Below, one piece after another: positions 43,719-56,177 of a stretch of 64,000 nucleotides of DNA. Numbering within the stretch: the stretch's first letter is position 1; each line of letters starts with the position of its first letter. This DNA is from Strobilurus pachycystidiatus (taxonomy: Eukaryota; Basidiomycota; Agaricomycetes; Agaricales; Physalacriaceae). Below the pieces are notes generated by a model. That model did not search any database. It saw nothing but the letters and a program-made list of their open reading frames with translations, and had not been told where the DNA came from. Made by a program: the position numbers and the translations under genes. The stretch lies in contig JAHLMK010000014.1 of NCBI GenBank assembly GCA_019915135.1, forward strand, positions 372,001 to 436,000, given 5' to 3'.

Positions 43719-45878
43719 ATGGAGCTGCTTCGTTTCTTTTCCATTCTTGCTGGTGCCCTTGTTATCATCGCTCTTCGCCGCCGGCGCCGCCATACCAGTA
43801 CTCTCCCGCTGCCCCCAGGACCAAAGGGCCTTCCCCTTATCGGAAACCTCTTCACGAGACCTACGACTAACATCCCAGAAACCCATACAGAGTGGGGTAG
43901 AAGGTTTGGGGAGATTGTTCATTATGAAGTCCTGGGCCACCATATGATTGTTCTCAACTCGGAGAAAGCTGCCTCTGAGCTCCTGGAGAAACGTGCCGCC
44001 ATCAACTCAGATCGCCCAAGTTCGTAATCCCTGGATTGTGACGCTCCTTCGAGTTTGGCGCTGATCAAGAGACCTCGCAGGGTATTATATGCTTTTGGAG
44101 CTGTTTAGAATGGATTGGAATCCAGGGTTTGTGCGATACACGGAGTCTTGGAGGTTGGTCGCCAATACTATCGGTCAGGTAGCGCGGCCGTGAATTGACT
44201 GATATCCAGACTCCGTCGCAAAAACTTTCATCAATATTTCAACGCAAACGAAGTGAACGCATACCATCCAGTCCAACTGCAGTCGACTCTCATACTCTTG
44301 AAGAGTATGCTTACGGCTCCCGAAGCATTCTTCAGTCATGTTCGACAGTAAGTCAACCTCGGTGTGTACCTTGTGCGCCGTATCCTCACGCGGAATGCTC
44401 TCTCAGTCATGCAGGATCCATAATCCTCCAGATTACATATGGGTACGATGCTAAACCCCATGGCGACCCGTACATTATGCACGTCGATGAAATGCTGCGG
44501 AAATCTCTACCCGCATCGGATTTTGGCAGCTATCTGGTGGACTTTTGGCCTTGGATGGGATACATTCCCTGTACGTAACATTGATGCTATGTTATCACCG
44601 TACTCATGCCCTGCAGCTTGGGTTCCATTTGCGAAGTTCAAGAAGGAAGCCGACGCGGTCGCCGAGGGGGTCATCGCGATTCGCGAGGTTCCTTTCGAGA
44701 TGGTTCAGAAAGCAATGGTACAGTGTATCCTCTTCACAATCAAGCCTTCTGCTCAGTCAATTCTCAAGAGTAATGGAACAGCTGGACCGTCTTATGTCAA
44801 GGCGAACCTGGAGATAATGAGTGAGCAGGAAATATCCGAACAGGATCAAAGCGCGATGCTGGATACCATCAAGGATGTTGCCGCAGTTGCTTTTGCCGGT
44901 GAGTAGGTCATCGGTCAAACGACTGTCATGGTGATTTTTGCTGCAGCCGGCGCAGATACGGTAGGCAGTCACCGTCAATCTGTCGAGCGACATGCTCAGT
45001 GACCCCAAGACGGTTGCCGGGACGCTGACAGCGATACTGGCTCTCATGAAGCATCCAGATATCCAGAAGAAGGCTCAACGTGAGCTGGACGACGTAGTTG
45101 GAAGGACAAGGTTGCCAGACTTCAAGGATCGCGAAAGTCTTCCTCTGGTACGCGCCATTGTTTTGGAGGCTCTTCGGTGGAGACCTGTTATTACAACAAG
45201 TACGTACCGATCATCGTTTTCACTCTCAGTCCTCTCACGGCTGGCCAGACATTGCTCATGCCAGTATCGACGATGATGACTATAACGGCTATTACATACC
45301 TGCAGGTTTGGCTTCTCGGTTCTCCTAAATGCGCCTGGCGTTGACGCTTTCATCAGGATCCGTGTTATTGGCCAATATATGGTAAGCCTTGCTGCTTGAG
45401 TCCTCCAAGTCACATTCGTGTCCCTTGTTCAAGTTGTGACGCAGGGGTATAATGCACGATCCCGATATCTATGGCAATCCAGAAGACTTCAACCCGGCTC
45501 GTTTCATGGGAGCCACCCCAGAGCCCGACCCGGCCAGCAGTGGGGTGTTTGGGTTTGGACGACGGTGCGTTCTAGTACACCCGTCCTCTTCGACGCCAGT
45601 CGGTCTGACTGTCCTTCAGCATTTGTGCAGGGCGATATCTAGCCATGAACTCCCTGTTCATTGCCGTCGCGTCCCTGTTATGGGCCTTCAATCTAGAGCC
45701 TGTACGCGAGGAGAGCGGTGAAGAAATTTCATACATAGGTTCGCTTGTAATGTCAGTCCTTCTCACTCGTCACCATCTCTTCATTCTGACCTTTCGTATG
45801 AGCAGACACCCTACGCCGTTCAAATGTAAGATCTCTCCGCGCTTCCCAGAGGTGGCGAGCGTGATTGACGCGGTGTAA
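43719..45878 (+). CDS. Cytochrome P450 monooxygenase
   Basis: The N-terminal membrane anchor (MELLRFFSILAGALVIIAL, then RRRRR) is followed by the proline hinge LPPGPKGLPLIGN. The I-helix oxygen-binding motif is AGADTT (rebuilt across the intron at about 44960-45008) and the K-helix ExxR is EALRWRP. The PERF-like region is PEDFNPARF, and the heme loop is FGFGRRICAGRYLA, with the Cys ligand, joined by an intron inside the motif at about 45564-45618. The C-terminus SLVIRHPTPFKCKISPRFP needs one last intron (about 45754-45804). About ten introns are needed overall. The layout resembles the large basidiomycete CYP5144/CYP620-like clans, but I cannot assign a family. ER membrane location is expected; the substrate is unknown. 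Confidence 0.9.
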
Positions 45879-46266
45879 CTGCGCCATCAATGTCTACAAT
45901 GTCTTTGTATCATAGTAAACTCGATCCCGCACCGCAATGAAAACCTGATTCGTTCAATTCACTCGACAAGAAAGTACACACCTTTACAACTGCGCGTCAT
46001 ACGCGAGAAGGATCGACTTGATCGCGTCAGGTTTTCTGGGTCAAAATCTGTATTTATTGTTTTGACAGAGGTCACTGTCGGCATCGCTTTCACAATAAAG
46101 AGCGATATAATTATATACTCTATAAGCCGACGTCGCTGTAATGTACATGTATGTGAAGATGAGAAAGAGAGACGAAATAAATACTGGTGAAATTTATCAG
46201 TGGATTATTATACTTACGCTAATTGCTACAAGAAATTAAATTTGTACTAGTTGGAGTTGTCGTCCC
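45879..46266. other. AT-rich convergent intergenic region
   Basis: Shared 3' flank of the P450 gene (+) and the Ser/Pro-rich gene (-). It is AT-rich, with AATAAA-like strings near 46175, and shows no coding signal. Confidence 0.5.
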
Positions 46267-48860
46267 TCAGGCCTCAGGGCGCTTGAGAGCAGAGCGGAGA
46301 GGAGCTTTAGGAACCAGTCGATGGTTGATATCAATGTGCACGCCCTGTTCGTTCATCCAGCCTTGGCCGGCCTCTGGATAGTTTTGCAGATCCAGTGGAT
46401 ATTCCATCCCAGTCTCCGGCGTCCTGTACGTACCTGTATTAGTCCACAACTGGTCACTATGAACAGAGAAGGCATCGTGAGTAAAAACTAGAACTTAAAT
46501 GAATGATGAATGGCGGCCAACCCTCGCTTATTGAACCAGCCTTGACGTCGTTGGTCCGCGAAAATGGGGGAGGGACATATAAGGTTTTCATTCCACCGAA
46601 CAGTGCGCATGGCGGGGTTGATAAAGTTCGCACCCGACCGCTCGGGGATCGAGGTCAGCTGAGGGGGATTCCGATCGCCGTCAGAGTGGCGGCGGTAGGG
46701 AGCGGGCTGCTGTACTTCAGCACGGGGGGCATCGTCTGCAGAACGGCGCCTTTGTGGAGGGGCGCGTCTCGATGAATCCATTCGAACGGCACTGGGTTCG
46801 GGGCGCGACAACGAAGTTGAGGACCCAACCGGGATTTCATTCGCAGGTGTGAATGGGGTCGGCGCTGCTAGGACATTGGGAACCTCGTGATGATCTAGCC
46901 TCAAGTGCGCAGACGCAAGAGAGTCCCTGCGGATCCGACCCGCTACCGTGGGAGTGGCGGAAGGGCGCGCAGCCTGAGCGTTGACATGCGGAGGAGAGAT
47001 CGACCGCTCTCTCTGAGTCTGTTGGATGGATGGCACTGGTACCGTGACCACGCGTCGCTCTCGCGTTTCAGGTACCGTCTCTCGGAGGCCCCTCTCCGGT
47101 GACCGCGCAAGACCCCGGTCAGTACGTCCTGGTGGTGATGACTGAATAGGGCTACGACAATCCCCGTACGAAAAGGACTGCACATTAACCGGAGATTGGC
47201 GAGGCAAAGGATCAACGCTTTCGGGGCTAGCACGCCTGGGAAGGGGATGCTCGAGCGAAGACTGTGAAACAGGAATGGGTGGGACGTGGTGAGAGGCGCC
47301 ATAGGGTTGTGGCGCTTTTGTGGGGGGAGCATTGTAGGGCGACGGCGCACTCAAAGTGGAGGGGGTAGGGAGCGGAGGTATAACTTGTTGAGGTTGGGAA
47401 AACGAAGTTGCAGGAACCGGTGGGCGTTCATCGACCAAGGTCGATGACGACGACGACGATCCAGGTCGTGAACCTGCGACGGAAGCATAAGACCGGCGGC
47501 GTAGTTCAGACAATGACATGGACATCGAGGGAGAGGTCCGAGTCGCATGTTCACTGCGTGGCGTTGCATTAACCAGCCCCACGTTCACGTCGGAGTCTTC
47601 ATGCAAAGTCGACACTTGATCCTCTTCATCGTATGTGAGGATCTGTATACCGCCAAGATCCAGGCCCGAGGTCGCGGAACTGTTGCTCGGAGAACTGGCT
47701 CTCATTTCCGACCTGGAAGTTGGATCGTAACCCCTTTGTTCCGAGAAAGCGAGACCGGGAGGTAGAGGAAGCGTTCCGCCCCCAGCCGTCTGGGAGGTAT
47801 ACTGTGTAGGGTGGGCGCTAGTGGAAGGGGGGTTTGGGAAATAATATGGCATGAAAGTGCTATCACGTCGAGATGAGGACGACTGTCCATGCTGTGGCCG
47901 ACTATCACCGCGATAAGAATCTTCAGAGACAGGCGGCAGTGGTACTAGCTGCAATCGGTTGGGGGCCTCTGGAAGGAAATTCGTCGAAGTGGACGAAACG
48001 CGGGACACCGATGGAGTAGGTATTGGAGCTGCCGCTTGAACTGTAGCGTGGCGCCGTTCAGGACTGGTCAAAGGTGGGTGGAGCATGATATCGGAAGGAT
48101 TACTACTAGCCACAGAGGGAGCGAAATCAGAACGCTGTTCAGAACTAGCATGCGACATGTTGGCGGATGCTCCTCTGAACGGGGCGTAATGCACGGTCCT
48201 GGAATTATACTCGGTGTTCAGGAAAGTACGATGGTCGTCAGGCATGGGAGGTGTGGAATGCGGCGCATAGGATATCTGCCTCTGCGAAGGGCCGGGACGG
48301 TCATTAGGACGATGACCAGACGCGTTATCGTCGCGACGAACAGCTTGGGAGGCGCTAGGTGGCATCTGGGCAGAATGAGGGCCGCGAGGATTTCCGCTGA
48401 TGGTGGAATTCTTGGTAGGGGAAGGTAAAGAAGAGGCTGCATCAGTCGGCGATGACGAGGAAGCAGTGGTCAAGCTGTCCGTGCTTGAGGACATAGCTGG
48501 AGAGAATGAGGAAGGTGTATATGAGGCAGACGAAGAACCGTCAAAGTCTGAAGTCGAAAAGACGTCCGACTTGTTAGATATAGAGGATTCGTAAATGTAG
48601 GTCCCATTTGCGTTAGAGCAAGGGTAAATAAAGAAATTTCGAGGATTGAGGTGGTTTTCGCCCGTTGGAGCAGCGGATAAATACGGATAAGTGGCTGCCC
48701 TCGGAGCGGGAATTTTGGGTTGAGTGAAAAGAGACCAAGAAGGGAACCAGCCCATATGGCCACCGTTCTGAGGCGGTACGCCAAACTTGTTGTTTCCTGG
48801 TCCTGCGACCGACGCTAAGGTCGGAGTTTTGAACATGTTGACAGAAAAGGGCCGAGCCAT
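46267..48860 (-). CDS. Large Ser/Pro-rich protein of unknown function
   Basis: From the ATG at 48860 one exon of about 780 codons runs to a short intron near 46460-46520, after which a conserved-looking C-terminal end is read. RRQGWFNKRG joins DQLWTNTGTYRTPE and continues YPEAGQGWMNEQGVHID to the stop at 46267. Most of the protein is low-complexity Ser, Pro, Thr and Arg, probably disordered, with several SPxR- or RRxS-type phosphorylation-like sites. The N-terminus MARPFSVNMFKTPTLASV and the Trp-rich C-terminus look ordered. I do not recognise a domain; a cytoskeletal or signalling scaffold would be a guess. Confidence 0.8.
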
Positions 48861-50753
48861 CTAGTGCAGCTGGTGTCAGTATCGGTGAACACGAGAATAG
48901 AAGACATAAGACCGACGCGCCTTGACTGGATTGGAGGATTGTCGGCTTCTGGGGACGGACATCGAGGAGAGCTTGGGGAAAACTCAACGGATGCGCAGGT
49001 GACAACCGAGAATTTATAGCATGTCGGCCGCATGCGAAATAATGGGATCGCGCTACCTCCACGAGTTCACCCTGCTACAAGACGCGCGGTGTCCGATCAT
49101 ACACCAAAATCGAAAGAAACCGCCAATCACTCTGAGTTTAGCTAGTCCGTGAGCTTGTTTGAGTCGTTCATGCGCGGAAACCCGACGCTGGTCAGGACTC
49201 TCCTCCTGGCGTGGATCTCGCCACACAATGCGGTGGGTCTGGCAGTTGCCATGCTCAATGTGAGCTCCAAGAGCGTCGCTTACACGCAGAACATGAAACA
49301 GTCCCTCTGGTGTATCAGGCAAACCAACCCTCGGAGAAGCAAAAGGAGGTTATGCGATCCTGCTATATGCTCTCTTCGCGGTCAGCTCTGCACGTCCACG
49401 TCGTGAATCATTCCTCGGAGGCCAAGATGAAATCCCACGGAAACTTTTACACATGCTAGGCAATGAAAGATGCTGTCAGCACCAACGCTATGCGAACGAC
49501 GGGCGTACTCACACGAGGACTGGACCAAGTTGCATCATGATCATGGGACCAGGGACAGAGACAACGCGTCTGTAAAATGAAAGCTCGGATCAGACGGCGA
49601 CTGTAATCTCCGATTGAAATAGCCATGCCGGGCGGAAAGTATGTCGTTTCTGGCGGCTTTCAGGCTGATATGCACATGTGCCGGACAGTTCAAGTGTCTT
49701 CCAAGTTTCAAAGTTAGCCCCGAATCAGCCACCAACATCGCGAACTCTGTTCTGTGCAAGGCCTACTTTAGTCTACCAATCAACGAGCTGAACGACAACC
49801 CTAGCCCCGACAGCGAAGTCCACTTTTAATATGACTGTCATAGGAGTTGAATGCTGCTCTTCACAATCAGGATTCGACGCCACCGGAGCTGTCCTCTGCT
49901 CAAGCCACAGGCGGCGATGTAAAGAGGATATGAGGGACACCGGCAGTTGCCGGAGACAGGTCTTGCCAAGGCTAGGACTGTACAGTACAAGCAAGAAGTT
50001 CATGGGAGCAATGGTGGACCTACATCTCAGCTGTTTGAAGACTGATGCGAGCTTGAGGAGCGTTCACCACGACATGCCAGGCCAGGCAGTGACGGTGCTT
50101 GACGGTGGCACTCAGCGTGGGCGAGCACGTGGAACGACGCGCAGGAGGCGTAAGAATATCCGAGTCGCGTGCTATCCTCTTTGCCACCGCCATCTGCCCT
50201 GCAGCGTCTGGCTAATCCTACCTGGCCCCAACTGACTGTGCTTGTTGGCATCGCCAAATTAATAAACATTATGCCGCCCGCAATGGACGCGCCCCGAGCT
50301 GTATAATATCCACGAAGGAACTGGGTTTGATTTCCTCCGAGTCTCAGAGTTCAGTTCAAAAGACTCTTGTGATCCAAGTACCACAGTAGAGCTTCTACAG
50401 AGGTGAACGCTGATTCTGGATCACTTATGTACTCTTGCCCAGAAAAGTAGAAGACATCCAAGTCTTGAGACTTCCACCCGCACTTTTTCAAAGTAACCCT
50501 CTGCTGAGCTAAATGACTCGCGGTTGGCTGAATCTTCTCCCAAGTGGTCCTTGTCAACACTTTCCACAAGTCTTCGTATGCGCGACGTTCCGGAAATCAT
50601 GTTGAGCGTCTGAGTCGAACTCGGGAGCGGCAGTTGCCGAGGACCGAGGTGACGCGTTGAATGCCAAATTGCACTCAGAATGCGCCTTGATTTGTGCCAT
50701 CACCTTGGCTCTTCTACATCTTTGCGCGCTCCTGAGGAATCACGGACTTCGGC
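48861..50753. other. Intergenic, no gene supported
   Basis: About 1.9 kb between divergently transcribed genes. Short open frames exist (for example 50351-50569 on the minus strand, and 49831-50235), but none shows a recognisable motif or a convincing splice chain. A small unrecognised gene cannot be excluded. Confidence 0.4.
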
Positions 50754-53700
50754 ATGCATGCCCTGCATGAGGAGCTCGTTCCTCCCAGCGGAGTCGAGTT
50801 TATAACGAGTCTGAAGCTCACACACTCGACAATTGCGGTATCGACTCGCCACGAACTCGCTGCAAGGGTGCTCTGCAATGTCGTCGTCGCGCGCGCCAAC
50901 ATCTTGCGCATATTTGAGGTCAGAGAGGAGCTGGCGCAGGTGTCGGGACAGTACGAAGAGGAGCGGGAGAGGAAGGGGAAGAGTCGCAAGGACACAGAGC
51001 CGGTGGAGGGTGAGACGTCGATGGACAAGCAGGGCGACGGTTTCGTGAACATTGCCAAGGTATTCTTTGTGTAAGTACGCACATGCAATCAATTAATTCG
51101 TTTATTTTTTCGTCGCCCTCAGACCTCGGACAAAGCAAGTGTGCCCACTGTGACCAAGTTTTACTTTGTGTGCGAGCATCGGCTGCATGGAACGGTGACC
51201 GGGATGGCGGGCGTGCATTTGACGACGTCGGCGGAGGACAAGCTAGACCGGCTGCTCGTTTCCTTCCGAGATGCAAAGGTACGTTGATGCAAGCGTAGGC
51301 GCCATTTGTTTGCTTATTCGCGCACAGCTGGCATTGCTGGAGTGGTCGGACGAGATACACGACCTCATAACCGTCTCGATTCACACCTACGAACGAGCGC
51401 CACAACTTGTACGCGTTCCCCGACTTTCGGTCCGTTCTTCCGAGCTCATTTATGTCCTAGATGAATGCGGACATACCGCTGTATCGCGCCCAGCTACGCG
51501 TAGAGTCCCAGTCCAAATGTGCTGCCTTGGTACTGCCGAAGGACGCCGTCGCTATCCTCCCATTCCACCAATACCAGGGCGACATGGATGCCATGGACCA
51601 GGACCACAAGGCCATCCCGTACTCTCCCAGCTTCATCCTCGACCTGGCTACATCAGTCGAAAAAACCATCAGACATGTGGCGGACCTTGCCTTTCTCCCC
51701 GGATTCCACAACCCCACCATAGCCATCCTGTTCCAGTCGCAGCAGACGTGGACAGGCCGTCTCAAGGAGTTCAAGGACACGTTCAGAGTCATCATGTTCA
51801 CGCTGGACATTTTCTCCCAAAACTTCCCTATCATTGCCTCCATTGAAGGCCTGCCTCACGATTGCTTGTCGCTCCTGCCATGCTCCAGTGCCCTCGGTGG
51901 TGTTATAGTCATCGCCAGCAACTCCATCATCTACGTCGATCAAGCCGGTCGACGCGTTACTCTCCCTCTCAACGGGTGGGCGGCCAGGATGAGCGATCTC
52001 CCTTTCGTTACACCACCCGAGCTTCGCGATACCAACTTGGTTCTTGAAGGCTCTAGATCGGTTTTTGTCGACGACAAAACCTTCCTCCTCATACTCAAGG
52101 ACGGTACGGTTTATCCTGTCGATGTCATCGCGGAGGGAAAGATCGTTTCCAAGCTTGTTATGGGCTCCCCTTTGGCACAGACCGCAATCCCAAGCGTGGT
52201 TGAGAAGATTCCTGAACACGATCTGGTCATGGTCGCCAGCGCTGTTGGTCCTTCAATACTGCTTTCTTCGGCAAAGGTGGAAGAGGAAATCGAAGACGAA
52301 GACGTGGAGATGACAGACGCCACTCCCGCGGTGGTGAAGGTGGACCAGATGATGGACGACGACGAGGATCTGTATGGACCTTCGGTGGTCACTGAAACAC
52401 AGAACACGACAGCTAGCAACGGACCTGTGAAGCAAACGCGAACCGTGCTGCAGCTCTCCCTATGTGATTCAATTCCGGCACATGGGCCAATATCTGACAT
52501 TGCCTTCTCTCTGGCTCGGAATGGAGTATGCCATAGTCACTCAACATAAGATATCTGCTCATGCTTTTCCAGGAGCGAAATGTAGCCGAACTTGTTACTG
52601 CAACTGGTGCAGGACATATGGGTGGTTTCACCCTCTTCCAGGTCGGTACCCTCATACAAGACTAAAGGGCGCTTATCCATTGTTCTTCAGCGTGATCTTC
52701 CATCCAAGAAGAAAGGTAAACTTCACGCCATCGGTGGCTTACGCGGCATGTGGTCACTTCCAATTCGACAACCTGTAAAGTCCGGCGGCGCCTCTTTCGA
52801 ACGGTCTTCAAATCCATACCAGCCCGAGCACGATACACTCATCATCAGCACTGACGCAATCCCCGCTCCCGGAGTTTCAAGGGTATGTCTTCTTCCTTCC
52901 TTCAGAATTTTTTCCATCGAACATGAATGACAGATCGCTGTTCGCTCAACGAAAAACGACGTCAACATCATAACACGGATAACGGGGACTACCGTGGCTG
53001 CAGGGTCCTTCTTCCAACGAACAGCCATTCTGCATGTTCTCACTGGCGCCATCCGGGTTCTTGAGCCAGGTGTGTTGGTTTTCGGTTTTCGAGAGTCTTA
53101 ATAATGTGCGTACGTTTAGACGGCACCGAAAGACAGTCGATCAAGGATGTGGACAGCGCTGGCCCAAGACCGAAAATTCGCGCATGCAGTATCGCGGATC
53201 CTTACGTTTTGATATTCCGAGAAGACGACACTATTGGGTTGTTCATTGAGACTGACCGCGGCAAGATACGTAGGAAGGATATGTCGCCGATGGGTGACAA
53301 GGTAGGGTGACATCTCTTCGTCTATGCATTCTATTCACTGACGTCTTTGAGGAGACATCAAGGTACCTTACAGGATGCTTCTTCACGGATCATACTGGTC
53401 TGTTTCAAAATGCTTCGGAGAGCGTCGTTGCTCCGCCAGGCAGTGCCGTCAGCGAGAAGCCTACTTCGACGTTGCAAAATGTTATGGGTCCTGCTACTCG
53501 GACGCAGTGGCTCTTACTCGTTCGGCCACAAGGCGTTGTTGAGGTTTGGCCTCCGTTGTACATTTCGCGCCGTCGTTTGCTAAACCTTGAACCAAGATTT
53601 GGTCACTTCCAAAACTCATCTTGGTGTTTTCAACGGAGGGATTGGCAACTCTGCAAGCTGTAGTTACAGACTCGCACTCCCCGCCAACGATCTCGGCGAC

Positions 53701-56041
53701 TCCAACACAAGATCCTCCCCGAAAACCACAAGATCTAGACATTGAACAGATCCTGCTGGCTCCGTTGGGCCAGACGTCACCAGAAATGCACCTCTTTGTG
53801 TGTCATCCTGTTTCATACCTGCATCCTGACATTTTGAACAATTCAATTCGCAGGTCTTCCTGCGATGCGGCCAATTGGCGATCTACCAAGTCCTTCCCGC
53901 TGGCTCGGCGTTGGAGCCACCGGCTAACCCCAGAGCATCCACCCTCAACGTCAAGTTCGTCAAGGTTCTTTCCAAAGCGTTTGAGATCAAACGAGCCGAG
54001 GAGCCAGAAAAGACAGAGAAGAGTATCATCGCAGAACAAAAGCGGGTGTCGCGCCAGTTCATCCCGTTCAACACCGCACGAGGAGCGGAGACGTACACCG
54101 GCGTGTTCTTCACCGGGGACAACCCCAGTTGGATCCTTGCAACAGACAGAGGTGGCGTACGACTTTATCCCTCTGGGCACGGCGTCGTACATGCGTTTAC
54201 CCCGTGTTCACTCTGGGACTCGAGAGGCGACTTCTTGCTCTATTCGGAAGAGGTGCGCAGTGATTTGCATTTCGCGTGTAGGCCAGCAAGTAATACTCAA
54301 GCTGTTTCAGGGCCAGAGTCTTCTCGAGTGGATGCCAGACTTCCAGTTCGACGGCCCGCTACCTTCGCGATCCATCCCCCGTGGGCGAGCGTACACTAAT
54401 GTCTTGTTCGAGCCCTCGACCTCGTTGATTGTCGCGGCATCGGTGCTTGAGGCAACATTTGCGTCGTTTGATGAAGATGGGAATAGACTCTGGGAACCAG
54501 ATGGTGAGGATCGCCATACCTTGAGTCTCGTATGGAACCCTGATCATGTTGAAAACAAGCGCCCGATGTGAACTACCCAATGGTTGAATGCTCAACCCTC
54601 GAACTCATTTCGCCTGACATTTGGGTCACTATGGATGGGTGAATATCATAGTCGTCATTTCAGCCCGCTGAGAAAAGACTCACGAAATGGCAGCTTCGAA
54701 TTCGCTACAAATGAATTTGTGACCGCCGTCGAGTGTGTCGCACTGGAGACATCCAGCACGGAGACGGGGATAAAGACATTCGTTGCTGTAGCCACGAGCA
54801 TAAATCGCGGTGAAGATCTTGCCACGAAGGGCTGCGTGAGATTCCCACATCCATCGTCCAAAAGCTTCGGGACTCAATTTCATCAAACAGACTTACATTT
54901 TCGACATTGTCGAGGTTGTGGCAGACCAATCTGCTCCTGGCCCCAAACGTTGGTACAAACTCAAGCTATTGTGCCGTGACGATGCTAAGGGCCCGGTTAC
55001 GGCACTCTGCGGCTTCGAAGGGTATTTGGTTTCATCTATGGGTCAAAAGGTGCGGATGGGGGCTGCTTTGTATGAACTCGAATTAACACGCGATGTTTAG
55101 ATCTTTGTACGTGCCTTCGACGCTGACGAACGCCTCGTGGGCGTCGCGTTCCTGGATGTAGGAGTTTATGTTACCTCGTTGCGGTCGGTGAAGAACTTGC
55201 TGCTCATTGGCGATGCGGTCAAAAGCGTGTTTTTCGTCGCTTTCCAGGTTTGCTCTACAATGTCGTGGTAGACCTTGCCATTGGCTGATGTTCATGTGTA
55301 GGAGGATCCGTACAAACTGGTGCTACTGGGGAAGGATCTCAATCGTGTAGGTGTCACCAATGTTGAATTCTTCTTTCGGGAAGAGGAGCTGTCAATTGTG
55401 ACATGCGACGAGGAAGGCGTCATACGCATATATGACTACAATCCTACTGGTACGAACATACAGCTCACATCTTCGTTTGGACACTAAAAACAGTTCCAGA
55501 TCCCGAATCGAGAGACGGCACGGCCCTGCTACTTCGCACTGAATACATGAGCCATGCTGAATATCGAGCATCCGCCGCTATCGCTTTCCGGCAAGAGGAC
55601 GACGTCATACCTCAAACCAAGATAGTATACGGTATGAAGTTTTCCTCTACTCCCTCCTTCTCTCGAGTTCACATTTCTATGAGGTGCCACGAATGGCTCT
55701 ATTGCCTGTTTTATACCCGTTGACGAGGGTATCTCTAAGCGCTTGGAGCTCTTGCAGGGACAATTGACCAGGAACATTCAACATACCGCTGCTTTAAATC
55801 CAAAAGTGTTCCGGTATGTGTCGATGGGGTCGATGTCTACCTGTACTAACAGTCAACCAGCATCGTTCGTAATGACTTTGTGTCGAGGCCTTTGACCAAG
55901 GGTGCATTGGATGGCAACTTGTTATCCCAGTTCGCGACGTTATCGACTACCCGTCAAGCAGAGATGACTCGTCAGATTGGAACAGAGCGGGCCACAGTTC
56001 TTAGCGATTGGATACATCTCACCAATGGCTCGATGTGGTGA
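50754..56041 (+). CDS. CFT1: mRNA cleavage and polyadenylation factor subunit (CPSF160/CFT1)
   Basis: The start MHALHEELVPPSGVEFITSLKL and NVVVARANILRIFEVREEL are diagnostic of CPSF160, the scaffold of the polyadenylation machinery in the nucleus. Next come ALLEWSDEIHDLITVSIHTYERAP and a large exon (51461-52549) with PYSPSFILDLATSVEKTIRH, FLPGFHNPTIAILFQ, GGVIVIASNSIIYVDQAGRR and an acidic loop (about 52270-52370). The CPSF-A C-terminal propeller includes FEPSTSLIVAASVLEATFASF, GRAYTNVLF, VDRSFFREEELSIVTCDE-like FFREEELSIVTCDEEGVIRI, and ends TERATVLSDWIHLTNGSMW at 56041. About fifteen short introns give a protein near 1,400 residues, the normal family size. Most frames join cleanly. Confidence 0.92.
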
Positions 56042-56177
56042 CCCTCGGAAAATATATAGTACAAATTTCAACCTTCTGCTCGGTAGTTGTACAGTGATGT
56101 GACCGTCTGCGCTCTCGATAATGCTTTCACAGTCCTAAATATTCAACCTTCTTGACGCTCATAGATAACATCTACGT

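Noticed and set aside
43271..43873. 200-codon minus-strand frame between laccase and P450
   Set aside because: No family resemblance, overlaps the clear P450 first exon and TATA box, and has an Arg-rich composition typical of antisense frames.
43719..45878. Laccase plus P450 as a biosynthetic gene cluster
   Set aside because: Adjacency alone is weak. No scaffold enzyme such as a terpene synthase, PKS or NRPS is nearby, and both are common, dispersed basidiomycete families.
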